DNA from: Acanthamoeba sp. SK_2022b
Lineage: Eukaryota > Discosea > Longamoebia > Acanthamoebidae
Length of the DNA: 10,102 nucleotides
Direction of reading: 5' to 3'
Assembly (NCBI GenBank): GCA_027943245.1
Contig: JANDJZ010001307.1
Coordinates: 1-10,102, forward strand
The position numbers were made by a program, and so were the translations under genes. The first letter of the stretch is position 1, and the number at the start of each line of letters is the position of its first letter. Positions 1 through 7,370 of this stretch are shown here, piece by piece. Under the pieces are notes generated by a model. The model worked only from the letters and a program-made list of their open reading frames with translations, did not search any database and had not been told where the DNA came from.

Positions 1-1278
1 AAGCAGAGGGGCAGCTTGCTCCTGGCTTGGCGGAGCTCTACTACATGTATGGTGTAGCTATGCTCGGCGTGGCCAAGAAGGAGAGCGTGGACCTCTTGTC
101 CACCATCATGCGGCGCAAAATGCGTGAGAGAAGCGGCGAGCCTGCCGATGAAGACGATGAGGATGACGGAGACGAGGAGACCGCCGCGAGTACGTGGTCC
201 ACCCCCCCCATAAGGCTTCTTTTGGATGGCGCTGATGTTCGAGTTCTGTGCTTTGCACAGCCTCTGCCGAGGAGTCCCTGGAAATCGCCTGGGAGGTGCT
301 CGACACAGGTGCGGCTCCCACCATTTACTCACTGGTTGTTGTTGTTGTTGTTGTTGTGTTGGGACTGTGATGACGGTGTCTATTCGCTAGCTCGCGTCAT
401 CTTGGAGAAAGACGAAAGCCAGGCGCTGCAGCTGGCCAATGTCCACATGCGCTTGGCCGAGATCCACGAGGAGAGCGACAACATAGTCGCGGCCATCGAA
501 GAACACGAACGGGCTCTGGCCCTGCGGGAGGCGCACCTCGAGCCCCACTCCCGACTTATTGCAGAGGTTTACTCGAGCCTTGCCTTTGACTACTCGCTCG
601 AGAAGCGAAACCGCGAGGCCCGCGGGGCCTACATCAAAGCCGCCGAGTGCGTCGAGAAGAAGCTCGCCATGCTCGAAGGCGAAGCGGCCTCATCTGCCGG
701 AGACAAGGGCAAAGACACCACGCCGGCAGACAGCGAAGAGGTCGCCGAGCTGCGCGCCATCCTCGACGACCTGCGCGAAAAGGTAAACCCGTCGCACTGG
801 CCCGTGATCGAGTCAATGTGCTTTATGGCTTTTGAGCTGTTTCTTGGCTACGTGTGTCTCTGATCTACTGGCTGGCATGCGCGTGTTCTACCACCAGATC
901 GAAGCACTCAAGGACGCTGAAGGCGAAGATGCAGCGGTGAAGCATGCCGGGGCCATGTTCAGTCCACCGTCTGCGCAGCCCGTCGCGCCCTCCACAGACA
1001 AGCCGGCTCCTGAGTCCGCCCCCACGGGGCAGCCCGCGGTGCACCACCTCGGTGTGTTTGGCCGATCAAAGAAGGTCCCTCTCCCATCGGCAACGTCAGC
1101 TACGGCGACGACGACCGCCTCGGGGAGCGAAGAGACCAAGGGCAAGCGCAAGAGGAGCGATGAACAGTCGGCGGAGGAGGCAGCGCCTGTCGCCGCTGGT
1201 CCGAGCTCGGGTGTTGCCGACACCGCGCAGAGCATCGAGGGCGCCCTGAAGAAGGCCAGGACGGACAGTCAGCAATGA
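1..1278 (+). CDS. NASP/Hif1/Sim3-like histone chaperone (SHNi-TPR), 5' partial
   Basis: Exons: 1-189 (frame from base 3), 261-308, 391-782 and 898-1278 (stop TGA). The introns of 71, 82 and 115 nt are all GT-AG and their phases (1, 1, 0) match. About 335 residues are visible. The order of parts fits the NASP family, which binds histone H3 or H3-H4 in nucleus and cytosol and hands them to assembly factors. First comes a TPR helix with LAELYYMYGVAMLGVAKKES, then an acidic loop (EPADEDDEDDGDEE) interrupting a TPR, then SLEIAWEVLDTARVILEKD. Next is the SHNi-TPR core (LQLANVHMRLAEIHEESDN, then HSRLIAEVYSSLAFDYS), then a helix ending AELRAILDDLREK. The last exon is disordered, rich in Ala, Pro and Ser, with a likely nuclear localisation signal KGKRKRSDE and a KKAR cluster near the end. 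The histone-binding acidic tract is short compared with vertebrate NASP. The N-terminus lies outside the window. Family assignment rests on motif recall. Confidence 0.87.
335..355 (+). repeat. (GTT)7 microsatellite in intron 2 of the NASP-like gene
   Basis: Seven perfect GTT units lie inside the intron 309-390, between the donor and the acceptor TTCGCTAG. The run is T/G-rich and probably serves as part of the tract before the 3' splice site. It is likely length-polymorphic between strains (inference). Confidence 0.9.
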
Positions 1279-1438
1279 TCAACGAAAAACGAGGAGTCGT
1301 GGAGGCTTCGCTCTCGTCGATCACCGTTTCGTGGGTTTCTCGTGGCGTTTCTTTCGTTATTTTGGCTGCGCAAGGATTAGCAACCCCAACGCCCCAAAAA
1401 CAAAAGAGGGTAGGGAGAGGTTGCAAGCTCTCAACACG

Positions 1439-1891
1439 ATGGCCACAAAGACTAAGACGAATGCCAAGACTTGGTTGCTGCAGCGCGGACCGCGTGGATC
1501 GAATTGGTTCCAGGTTTTCATTCGCGCCAACCTTCGCGGTTGTTGAGGTTGATTAACCTTTGGCTTGTGCAGATTGCACAAGTGATTGTGCCACTGTCGG
1601 CTGTTGTTGGCGGTGTCTTTTTCACGTACATGGGCATCAAATCGCACAATAAGCATCAGTGGAAGGTTATTCAGGAAGGTACCTAACCTGCACTTGTCTT
1701 TTTCTGAAATTTACCACCGAAATTTGTGCATTTCGCGGCTCTGATCTCAAATGATTTCCTCTTGCACCGCAGAGGCGGACAATAAGCGCTGGCTGGACAG
1801 CATAAAACGCGAAAGGCGCGAGAAGATGCTGCGCCTACAGCAAGCCGAAAGGGCCAAGACCGAGGCCCAGTGTGCTTGCCCTGAACACTGA
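1439..1891 (+). CDS. Small single-pass membrane protein, 99 aa, unrecognised
   Basis: Exons: 1439-1513, 1573-1678 and 1773-1891 (stop TGA). The introns are 59 nt (ends CTTGTGCAG) and 94 nt (ends CACCGCAG), phases 0 and 1. The protein has three parts: a basic N-terminus of about 25 residues with no acidic residue (MATKTKTNAKTWLLQRG); one hydrophobic segment at about 26-46 (IAQVIVPLSAVVGGVFFTYM); and a charged, probably helical tail from about 50 to 99 (KRWLDSIKRERREKMLRLQQ), ending CACPEH. The basic N-terminus plus one membrane segment would suit a mitochondrial inner-membrane accessory or assembly protein, but I recognise no family and assign no function. An upstream in-frame ATG at 1331 would add 36 residues. 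I chose 1439 because the extension has no clear character and leaves only 52 bp after the NASP-like stop. Confidence 0.62.
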
Positions 1892-2001
1892 CGTGCTCGC
1901 AAGGTGAGCATTGTACATATGTATCTCCTCGTTCATGGCGAACGAATCATACCCCAACTCTCCTCCAAGTTAGCACAAAGCACGCACTCTGGGAACGAAA
2001 C

Positions 2002-2016
2002 TTTATTTTAATTAAA
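2002..2016. terminator. Poly(A)-signal-like motifs on both strands
   Basis: On the minus strand AATAAA covers 2007-2002. On the plus strand ATTAAA covers 2011-2016. They share an AT-rich core that contains the 12-nt palindrome TTTTAATTAAAA (2006-2017). The plus motif lies 120 nt after the stop of the small membrane protein gene and could end its mRNA. The minus motif has no assigned gene and hints at a transcript coming from the right. Confidence 0.45.
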
Positions 2017-2020
2017 AAAT

Positions 2021-2036
2021 AAGCGTAATTACGCTT
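2021..2036. repeat. 16-nt perfect palindrome AAGCGTAATTACGCTT
   Basis: It is self-complementary over all 16 bases and adjoins the two-strand poly(A) region. It could be a dyad binding site for a dimeric factor, or a short hairpin in RNA of either strand. No factor is identified. Confidence 0.8.
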
Positions 2037-2051
2037 TTCGACCAACGACTT

Positions 2052-2144
2052 GTGGAGGTCACGACGTGGCTTCTCTTTGTTCTTGGCAAGCGACGGCACG
2101 TCGTGAGGCATCCTGGTTCGGCAGGATCCTGCCGTGACCTCCAC
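2052..2144. repeat. Overlapping inverted repeats around a 16-nt palindrome
   Basis: Three dyads overlap here. GTGGAGGTCACG (2052-2063) is the perfect reverse complement of 2133-2144. TCACGACGTG (2059-2068) is the perfect reverse complement of 2097-2106. CGGCAGGATCCTGCCG (2119-2134) is a perfect 16-nt palindrome. The first two stems share bases 2059-2063 and the first and third share 2133-2134, so they compete. This could be a structured RNA, a fragment of a small foldback element, or a regulatory site. No terminal repeats with target duplications were seen. Confidence 0.75.
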
Positions 2145-2575
2145 GATCCCGTTGCCGAATTCGCCGCGTTTATTGTTCGCCCGTAAAGGGCCCGCTGTCT
2201 TCCTCGCTTCCGCCCCTGGGTCCCTCTCCAGAGCCTCAGAGTGCCCGCGCCCCATACAGCCACCATGTTTACCATAAAAGGTTCTCGGCAGTTTGTGTGC
2301 ATGGCCATACGTGGGTCTAGGAAATTCATCTGGCTGCGTGTCCCGTGCACGTGGTGGCTCTGACGAGGCCTTGGTATGGTGTGATTCTATTTTGCCACAA
2401 GGCAGCGCAGGACCGCGCAGTCGTGGCCGGCTTCTTGTCGCGAAAGCAAAAGACCAGCCCACAGACACCAAACGTGCAGTCGGCCAGGACCGTGCACAAG
2501 CAAGCAAAGGTGCGTTGTGTCCTATCCATGTACGTGCGGCGTTGAGGTGGAAACACCACATGGCTAATAATGAAG

Positions 2576-2599
2576 AACTCGGGTTTAGCGAGTTTTTTT
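2576..2599 (+). terminator. Hairpin followed by T7
   Basis: AACTCG (2576-2581) pairs with CGAGTT (2589-2594) across a 7-nt loop, and the last stem bases run into seven T (2593-2599). In a eukaryote a T-run like this can stop RNA polymerase III. No A box, B box or known small RNA was found upstream, so it may be a chance structure. Confidence 0.25.
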
Positions 2600-2734
2600 G
2601 CTTTCTGTGTCTTCTTCCTCTCACCTGCACCACCTTCCACCAATTAGGCGCGCCTTTATCGCTCGGCACATTACATACGCCAACCGCTCCGGTCCGGCGC
2701 ACCTAGCTTCTGCTCTCCCGCCCAGTTGAAGTCG

Positions 2735-4189
2735 ATGATGAGGAAGCAGCTGTCCACCACCTTCTCGGCGTTGGATGAGATTACCTCTACCAGCCTGGAT
2801 CCCTCCCCGTCACTCGGCTCGATGCTCTTGAGGGGCGATAACCAGTCGCGCATGGTCGAGTCGATCCTCTCGCGCTTGGCTACAGACAGCTCCTCCACCG
2901 CTCCATCTACTGCCAGCGCCGGCAGCGCATCTCGCTGTGATCCATCCGCTTCTACTGCCGTCTTCTCCTGCTCCGAACCTTCGGTGACGGCCTCAGGTCG
3001 TCCGCAGCCCACTCCGCTCCAACCGCCGCAGTGGAGCGCCCCTGGTGCTGTCATCTACTACCCCTACCGCTCGGCAGCCCCGGCCCCTCAGCCCCAGCCG
3101 CCACTCCAACAACAGCAGCAATACCTGCACCACCAACACCACTCATCTTTCCAACATCAACAACCGCTTCGGGGGTACATGTACTCGGGGCCGCCCTGGC
3201 CCATTCCAGTCACCAGCCCTAGCAACTGCCCCACACAAGATCACCACCACTCTTCTCTTCTCCCCGTCTTCGCTCCGTCATTCGCCGATGGTAGCTCTAT
3301 CTGCGCTTATCAGAGCTCCCAACAAGTTGCACTGCAACACCAACACCAACAGCTACAGCAACCATCCTCCGACGTGCTGCCGTTCAGTCCATGGCCTACA
3401 GACAGCTTGGGCGGGACGTCGTCGTCTTCGCCCTCCTCACCCTTCACCTCCACTTCGTCGCTCCCTCTCTGCTCGCCCGGTCGCTTGTGGTCGATGGACA
3501 GCTTGTTAGGTGACGACAGTTCGTCGTCCGTCTTCTCCAGCTTCCTTGTCGCCGGTGACGAGGAGGACCAGCCCTCGGCGCCCGTGCGGGAGAAGAAGCG
3601 CATGAAGGGCGGCGACGGCGATGGCGCGGCCGTTCTCGTTGCCGGCGACGCAAGAGAGCAGAGCACTGCGGAGCCGAATGTTGGCAGCCGGTGCGGCGAT
3701 GTTGGCGGCACTACGCCGGCTCGCGGCGTGAGGCTGCGGGAGCGAGGCGCGGGCAAGCGGAAGGCGCCCCTGCAGCAGAACGTGGCCAACGACTGGTACG
3801 GCACGACCGAGTCTCCCGATTCGGCGTTCTTCACCGGCTCGACATCGTCGCTGCCGCTGCAGCTCTTTGGCAAGACGTCGTCCTTCTCTCTGTCGCCGTC
3901 CTCCACGGGCGCCGCGGCACGCTCGAACCAGGGCAACGACTTTTCGTCGCTCCCTTCGCCCTCGTCTCCGCTGCCCCACGTCTACCTTTCATCGCCGCCC
4001 CAGCAGCTCAGCTATGGCTACTCGTCGCAGGCACCCGTCACGTCTCTCTGCCTCGCCCCCGGTTCCGAGCGCACCGGCGGTGACAACGGCGGCCAGTCGC
4101 CGGTGGCTGCTCCGCCTCTGCACGCGCCCGGCCGCCCGGACCGCGAAGCGGATAATGGCAGATGCCATCCCCCAGACGACTCCGAGTGA
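2735..4189 (+). CDS. Ser/Pro/Gln-rich, largely disordered protein, about 484 aa
   Basis: Open reading frame from ATG 2735 to TGA 4187-4189 with no internal stop. The frame is open upstream to 2726, where TTCTGCTCTCCCGCCCAG looks like a 3' splice acceptor, so a 5' exon may exist. The N-terminal 60 residues look partly helical (SRMVESILSRLATD). Residues about 120-220 are rich in Gln and His, with a five-Gln run and several QHQ-type stretches. Two similar short motifs follow (PWPTDSLGG and LWSMDSLLGDD), each before a Ser run. Then come an acidic patch (GDEEDQ), a basic cluster (REKKRMKGG) and RLRERGAGKRKAP, a possible nuclear localisation signal, and a Ser/Pro-rich tail. This resembles regions of amoebal transcriptional or signalling regulators, but no DNA-binding or catalytic domain is visible. 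The antisense frame shares the same wobble positions and is also partly open, which lowers certainty. It converges on the VMA22-like gene with an 80-bp gap. Confidence 0.6.
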   Translation: MMRKQLSTTFSALDEITSTSLDPSPSLGSMLLRGDNQSRMVESILSRLATDSSSTAPSTASAGSASRCDPSASTAVFSCSEPSVTASGRPQPTPLQPPQWSAPGAVIYYPYRSAAPAPQPQPPLQQQQQYLHHQHHSSFQHQQPLRGYMYSGPPWPIPVTSPSNCPTQDHHHSSLLPVFAPSFADGSSICAYQSSQQVALQHQHQQLQQPSSDVLPFSPWPTDSLGGTSSSSPSSPFTSTSSLPLCSPGRLWSMDSLLGDDSSSSVFSSFLVAGDEEDQPSAPVREKKRMKGGDGDGAAVLVAGDAREQSTAEPNVGSRCGDVGGTTPARGVRLRERGAGKRKAPLQQNVANDWYGTTESPDSAFFTGSTSSLPLQLFGKTSSFSLSPSSTGAAARSNQGNDFSSLPSPSSPLPHVYLSSPPQQLSYGYSSQAPVTSLCLAPGSERTGGDNGGQSPVAAPPLHAPGRPDREADNGRCHPPDDSE

Positions 4190-4269
4190 ACAGCGCTATA
4201 TATACATTCAAGGCCCGGTCTGTCATAAATAGGTTGTTCGTTATTCTTGGTCGTGAGTGTGGCCGCCTT

Positions 4270-5175
4270 CTACGAACCGACAGCCAGCAGCCTCTTCTTC
4301 TCCAAGAGGCTCGTGTACTCCTCCTGCTTGGCTTGCAGCCTGCGCTTGATCGTCGTCAGCGCGCACACCACTTCCACCGCTACACCGCGAGGGACAGGAA
4401 GGGCATGTGAGGCGGGGCACCAAGACGCCGAGGTGTGCGGTCGTAGGGATAGGATGGGATGGCGCACCGGACTTGAACTCAGCCTGCGCGACCCGCAGAG
4501 AGGGGGGAGGCAGTAGACCGAACCAGTTGACGGGGTCCTTCCATCGCTCCCTGCCGTTGTCGCCCTTGACCTCGGTGGGATCGCTGTCTTCGCCCTTTGC
4601 ATCGTGGTCATGATTCGTTGGTTGGTCCTTGTTCTTCTTCTCCTCCTTTTTGTTGTGCTCCTTATCGCCCGCGCTTGCTTCGGGAGTAGTGCCCTTGACG
4701 CGCTTGTGCAGTTGTGTGCCGCCAGCTTGGTGGATGCGAGAGCGGTGGTAAGTAAAGGCCTCCATGGAGAGAGGTGGCGCCTTGGAGGGCAGGCACCCTT
4801 TGTGGCTGGGCGTGGCTCCTCTGGGCCGAGCTCTTGGTCCGCTTCCTGTGCTGGGCGGTAGCGCGCGGTCGCGGTCATGTTTGCTGGGAAGAGCCGCTGC
4901 GACAGCGTGTTTACGCCGCCGCCCATGGAGTATCGTGAGCGCCCTAGCTCCCACCAACCCTGCACGTGGCGGCACAACAACAAGACGTCAGATTTCAACA
5001 GGGCAACATTTGACCAGATGCACGGGTCGAGTTGGCGCAGTAGGCACACGTTTTTTAGGCGATTTCCGAGATCGGCACAGAGGGTCTGGTACTCGGTGAA
5101 GAGATCGAAGTAGGCAACGAGTGCCTCGTCCAATTCGGCGTTCAATCGCTGGAGCTGCTGCGCTGTGGCCTCCAT
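4270..5175 (-). CDS. V-ATPase assembly factor, VMA22/CCDC115-like, 218 aa
   Basis: Exons, in order of transcription: 5175-5050, 4959-4797, 4725-4468 and 4379-4270 (stop TAG). The introns of 90, 71 and 88 nt are GT-AG with phases 0, 1 and 1. The N-terminal helix (residues about 8-42, LNAELDEALVAYFDLFTEYQ) leads across intron 1 into GWWELGRSRYSMGGG, matching the helix-plus-GW..L..ARY pattern of CCDC115. A disordered, charged linker rich in Lys, Glu and Asp covers about 97-158. The family's C-terminal signature follows: DPVNWFGLLPPPSLRVAQ, then AEFKSAVEVVCALTTIKRRL and a coiled coil to the end. In yeast and animals this protein acts at the ER in assembling the V-ATPase Vo sector. It is longer than the roughly 180-residue yeast and human proteins, mainly because of the linker. 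The start is the first ATG, 147 bp after the severin-like stop. Splice sites were chosen by phase and family fit; the acceptor of exon 3 is the least certain. Confidence 0.78.
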   Translation of the reverse strand: MEATAQQLQRLNAELDEALVAYFDLFTEYQTLCADLGNRLKNVCLLRQLDPCIWSNVALLKSDVLLLCRHVQGWWELGRSRYSMGGGVNTLSQRLFPANMTATARYRPAQEADQELGPEEPRPATKGACPPRRHLSPWRPLLTTALASTKLAAHNCTSASRALLPKQARAIRSTTKRRRRRTRTNQRIMTTMQRAKTAIPPRSRATTAGSDGRTPSTGSVYCLPPLCGSRRLSSSPVRHPILSLRPHTSASWCPASHALPVPRGVAVEVVCALTTIKRRLQAKQEEYTSLLEKKRLLAVGS

Positions 5176-5279
5176 CTATGTTCGTCGGCGTCCGACCTTT
5201 CTTGTTCAAATTCTTCCGCTCCAGAAGCAAAAGGAAAATGGAGAAAAGAACTTTTCTTTTTTCCAAGCGTCACAGCCAT

Positions 5280-5285
5280 TTTAAT
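5280..5285 (-). terminator. Poly(A)-signal-like ATTAAA of the severin-like gene
   Basis: On the minus strand ATTAAA lies 38 nt past the severin-like stop codon (5323) and about 105 nt before the VMA22-like start. The spacing suits a cleavage and polyadenylation signal separating the two head-to-tail genes. Confidence 0.4.
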
Positions 5286-5322
5286 ACACCACCGCAAGGG
5301 CTCCGCAGAGGTGCAAGAGTTC

Positions 5323-7042
5323 TTAGCGGTCGAACGAAGCGTTGAACACCTCGTTCTCACCGCCCTGGTAGATGCGGGTGACAGGCAGATAGGCAGGCCT
5401 GTTGTACTTGGCGACGTAGTCGGCCGCATAGCCCATGCCCCTGCGCGCATCCATCCTGTGTAAGAGGCGCTGCTTTTATCCGAGGGTACCGTGCAACACG
5501 GGCTTACCTGGCCTTCTCGGCAGCACTAGCGCCAGAACCGATCCAGACAAAGATCTCGGCGCCAGTATCGAAGACGAACACGTCGTTGCCGTCGAGCAGA
5601 CTCTTGGAAACGGTGCCCGAAGCCACCTCGGTGAAGGTCATGCGACCCGAGGCGTCGCTGAGCCTGCAGTGTCGCGTGGTCAGCCACCTGCTACACAAGC
5701 CCCACACCTAGTGAGCGGTACCTGAAGAGCTTCTTGGCACCAGCAGGAGGAGCATCGTCGGAGCCACCCTCCTCGGCACTCTTGACCGGGCCGAAACCGC
5801 CTAGCATGGCCCAGAAGTCGGCCTTCTCGGGATCGTTGTCGGCCTCATCTGTGTAAGAGGTTGGTTATTGACCAGCCATTGGCCCCGTGAAGTGATGGCA
5901 AGGTGCAAGGGTACCGAGGACAACCACGCGAGGCTTGCCCTCACGCTCATCATCGATGGCGCGGCACATCTGGGCAGCCTTCATGCGCTCGTTGCCGCTC
6001 GACTTGGAGCCGTTCCACTGGTAGAGGGTGAGGCCGGCATCTGCGGTGAGTGGGTTAGTGTGCGGAGAAGAGCATGGGTAAGCACGAGTTCTTGCATCCA
6101 CGTGCGCGGGGAAGTGCGCACCAAGGATGAAGACGTCGCCAGAGTTGAGCGAGGAGCGCGCAAGGGGAACTTGCACGCAGCGCACGTTACGGCGGCCCTT
6201 CAAGTGCAGCAGTCTCGGCTGTATGTGCCAGGCCTGTCAGTAAGGCTTGGAGCACAAGCACCAGGTTTCGTGAAGGCGGTCCCACCTTGTACTCGGTCGC
6301 GGTGACGTGGTGGAATCCAGAGGCAACGCCTCCCTCCATGATGCGGATACCGTGGGGGAAGTAGCCCATGAACATGGCCGACTCGAAGCCCTGGACCTCC
6401 CTGTGCTGGACGGGGACATCCTTAAGGTAGGTGTCGAGCTCGATGGTCTTGTACACAGCGGTACCAGCCTCGTCCTAATAATAAACCTGGTCAATGTGTT
6501 GCTAGTATGGCAGGGCACATCAGGAGCAGGGCGTACGAGGGTGGTGTTGTCGCCCAGCCAGAAGTGGAGGTCGTAGGCGAAGCCACCACCAGGCTTGGCG
6601 TTGGTCTGTGGCGGAGCTGTGTGAAAAGCTTGGACAAGAAGCAGAAAGCGAAGAGCAACATACCTTCAGCACAATGTACGAGTCGCCGTCATAGAACTGT
6701 CCGTAGGTCTTGGGCGGGACGGGCACCACCTACGCCAGAGCACATGGTCAACCTTGGGTTGTCGTCGACTCAATAGCACCCGAGCTTGCGCGGTACCTTG
6801 AAGTTCTCAATGCGCCAGATCAACAGACCAACAGACTTGCCAGTCTTGTGCCACTGCGAGGAAACGTGATAGATGTTAGGTCCAGACCTCTGCTTCTTGT
6901 TCAAATCTCATGTGTTTGCTGGTTCAAGGAGGAGTACCTCAGCCTCGGTAGCCGCAGCGGTCTCTTTGCAGCTCCTCTCGAGGTCAGATCCAAGGGCCTC
7001 GATGTTGGAGCCCACAATGTTGAAAACCTTAGCCTTCTGCAT
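5323..7042 (-). CDS. Severin/fragmin-like actin-severing protein, three gelsolin repeats, 374 aa
   Basis: Exons, in order of transcription: 7042-6938, 6853-6797, 6729-6664, 6605-6537, 6474-6286, 6218-6122, 6040-5915, 5848-5722, 5663-5508 and 5455-5323 (stop TAA). The introns of 52-84 nt are all GT-AG and every phase matches. Repeat G1 (about 45-160) carries [62 protein letters not shown] and SGFHHV. A basic linker ([11 protein letters not shown]) matches the known phosphoinositide-binding position. G2 (about 165-240) carries [19 protein letters not shown] and [12 protein letters not shown]3 (about 280-374) carries [26 protein letters not shown] and [19 protein letters not shown]. Family members bind actin, sever and cap filaments in a calcium-dependent way and act in the cytosol. 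The length matches Dictyostelium severin and Physarum fragmin, with no headpiece. The start at 7042 fits the family; the frame stays open upstream to an ATG at 7141, adding 33 uncharacteristic residues. Confidence 0.96.
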
Positions 7043-7370
7043 GTTTTGTTTGAGTACCGCTAACCTTCGTGTGCACTTGTTCGATCGGGTGAGGAACAAG
7101 TTTGACAGGCGCTGTTCCTCGAGGGGTAAGGCCTCTTCCATTCAACGGTTCCCCTTCAACCAACCACGGCTCGGCTGACGCGGCGAGCCTTCAGTGGTCA
7201 GGACGGAATGAAACGTCGAATGGTTTCGGTTACACTGCGACGGCTACTCCGCAGCGCAACCTCTCAGAAATATCAAAAGAAATAAAAAAAGAAATAATGT
7301 GAGTTTTGTTGGTTAAAAAAGGAAGATCTGTTACTTACAAGCTATGTACAACTACTGGATGATTAACATG
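7043..7370. other. Intergenic region upstream of the severin-like gene
   Basis: 328 bp between the stop of the charged-helix protein gene and the chosen severin-like ATG. It must hold the 3' end of the former and the 5' leader and promoter of the latter. I see an A-rich patch at about 7269-7297 and, on the minus strand, a perfect donor consensus GTAAGT at 7338-7333. No TATA box or canonical minus-strand poly(A) signal stands out, and no gene is seen. Confidence 0.5.

Larger units (their letters stand above)
1892..2734. other. Region without a confident gene, 843 bp
   Basis: No recognisable protein or RNA gene. The stretch holds poly(A)-type signals for both strands near 2002-2016, a 16-nt palindrome at 2021-2036, overlapping inverted repeats at 2052-2144, and a hairpin followed by seven T at 2576-2599. 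It ends with an acceptor-like pyrimidine tract and CAG at 2724-2725. The minus strand is open for 251 codons from 2702 to 1947, more than expected by chance at roughly 55% GC, and shorter frames are open on both strands. None of the translations resembles a known domain. No tRNA-like fold or known snRNA motif was seen. Confidence 0.5.

Noticed and set aside
27..863. Continuous 278-codon plus frame across the NASP-like gene
   Set aside because: It reads through introns 190-260 and 309-390 (together 153 nt, a multiple of three), translates exon 2 in the wrong frame and runs into intron 3. The spliced model restores the family motif SLEIAWEVLDTARVILEKD.
2115..2130. GGTTCGGCAGGATCC as a tRNA T-arm or Pol III B box
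   Set aside because: It lacks the invariant GTTCRANYC pattern. No anticodon arm or acceptor stem is formed, and the bases are explained by the palindrome at 2119-2134.
2293..2706. 137-codon plus frame
   Set aside because: The composition is unremarkable, there is no domain, and it cannot be joined in phase to the exon at 2726 through the donor near 2510.
3310..3936. 208-codon minus frame opposite the Ser/Gln-rich gene
   Set aside because: It is the mirror frame that shares wobble positions: Ser codons read as Asp/Glu and Gln/His codons as Cys/Trp. The result has odd Cys/Trp runs and the frame has stops at 3055-3060.
5868..6305. 145-codon plus frame opposite the severin-like gene
   Set aside because: It is antisense to exons 5-7 and their introns; the minus strand encodes clear gelsolin-repeat motifs there.
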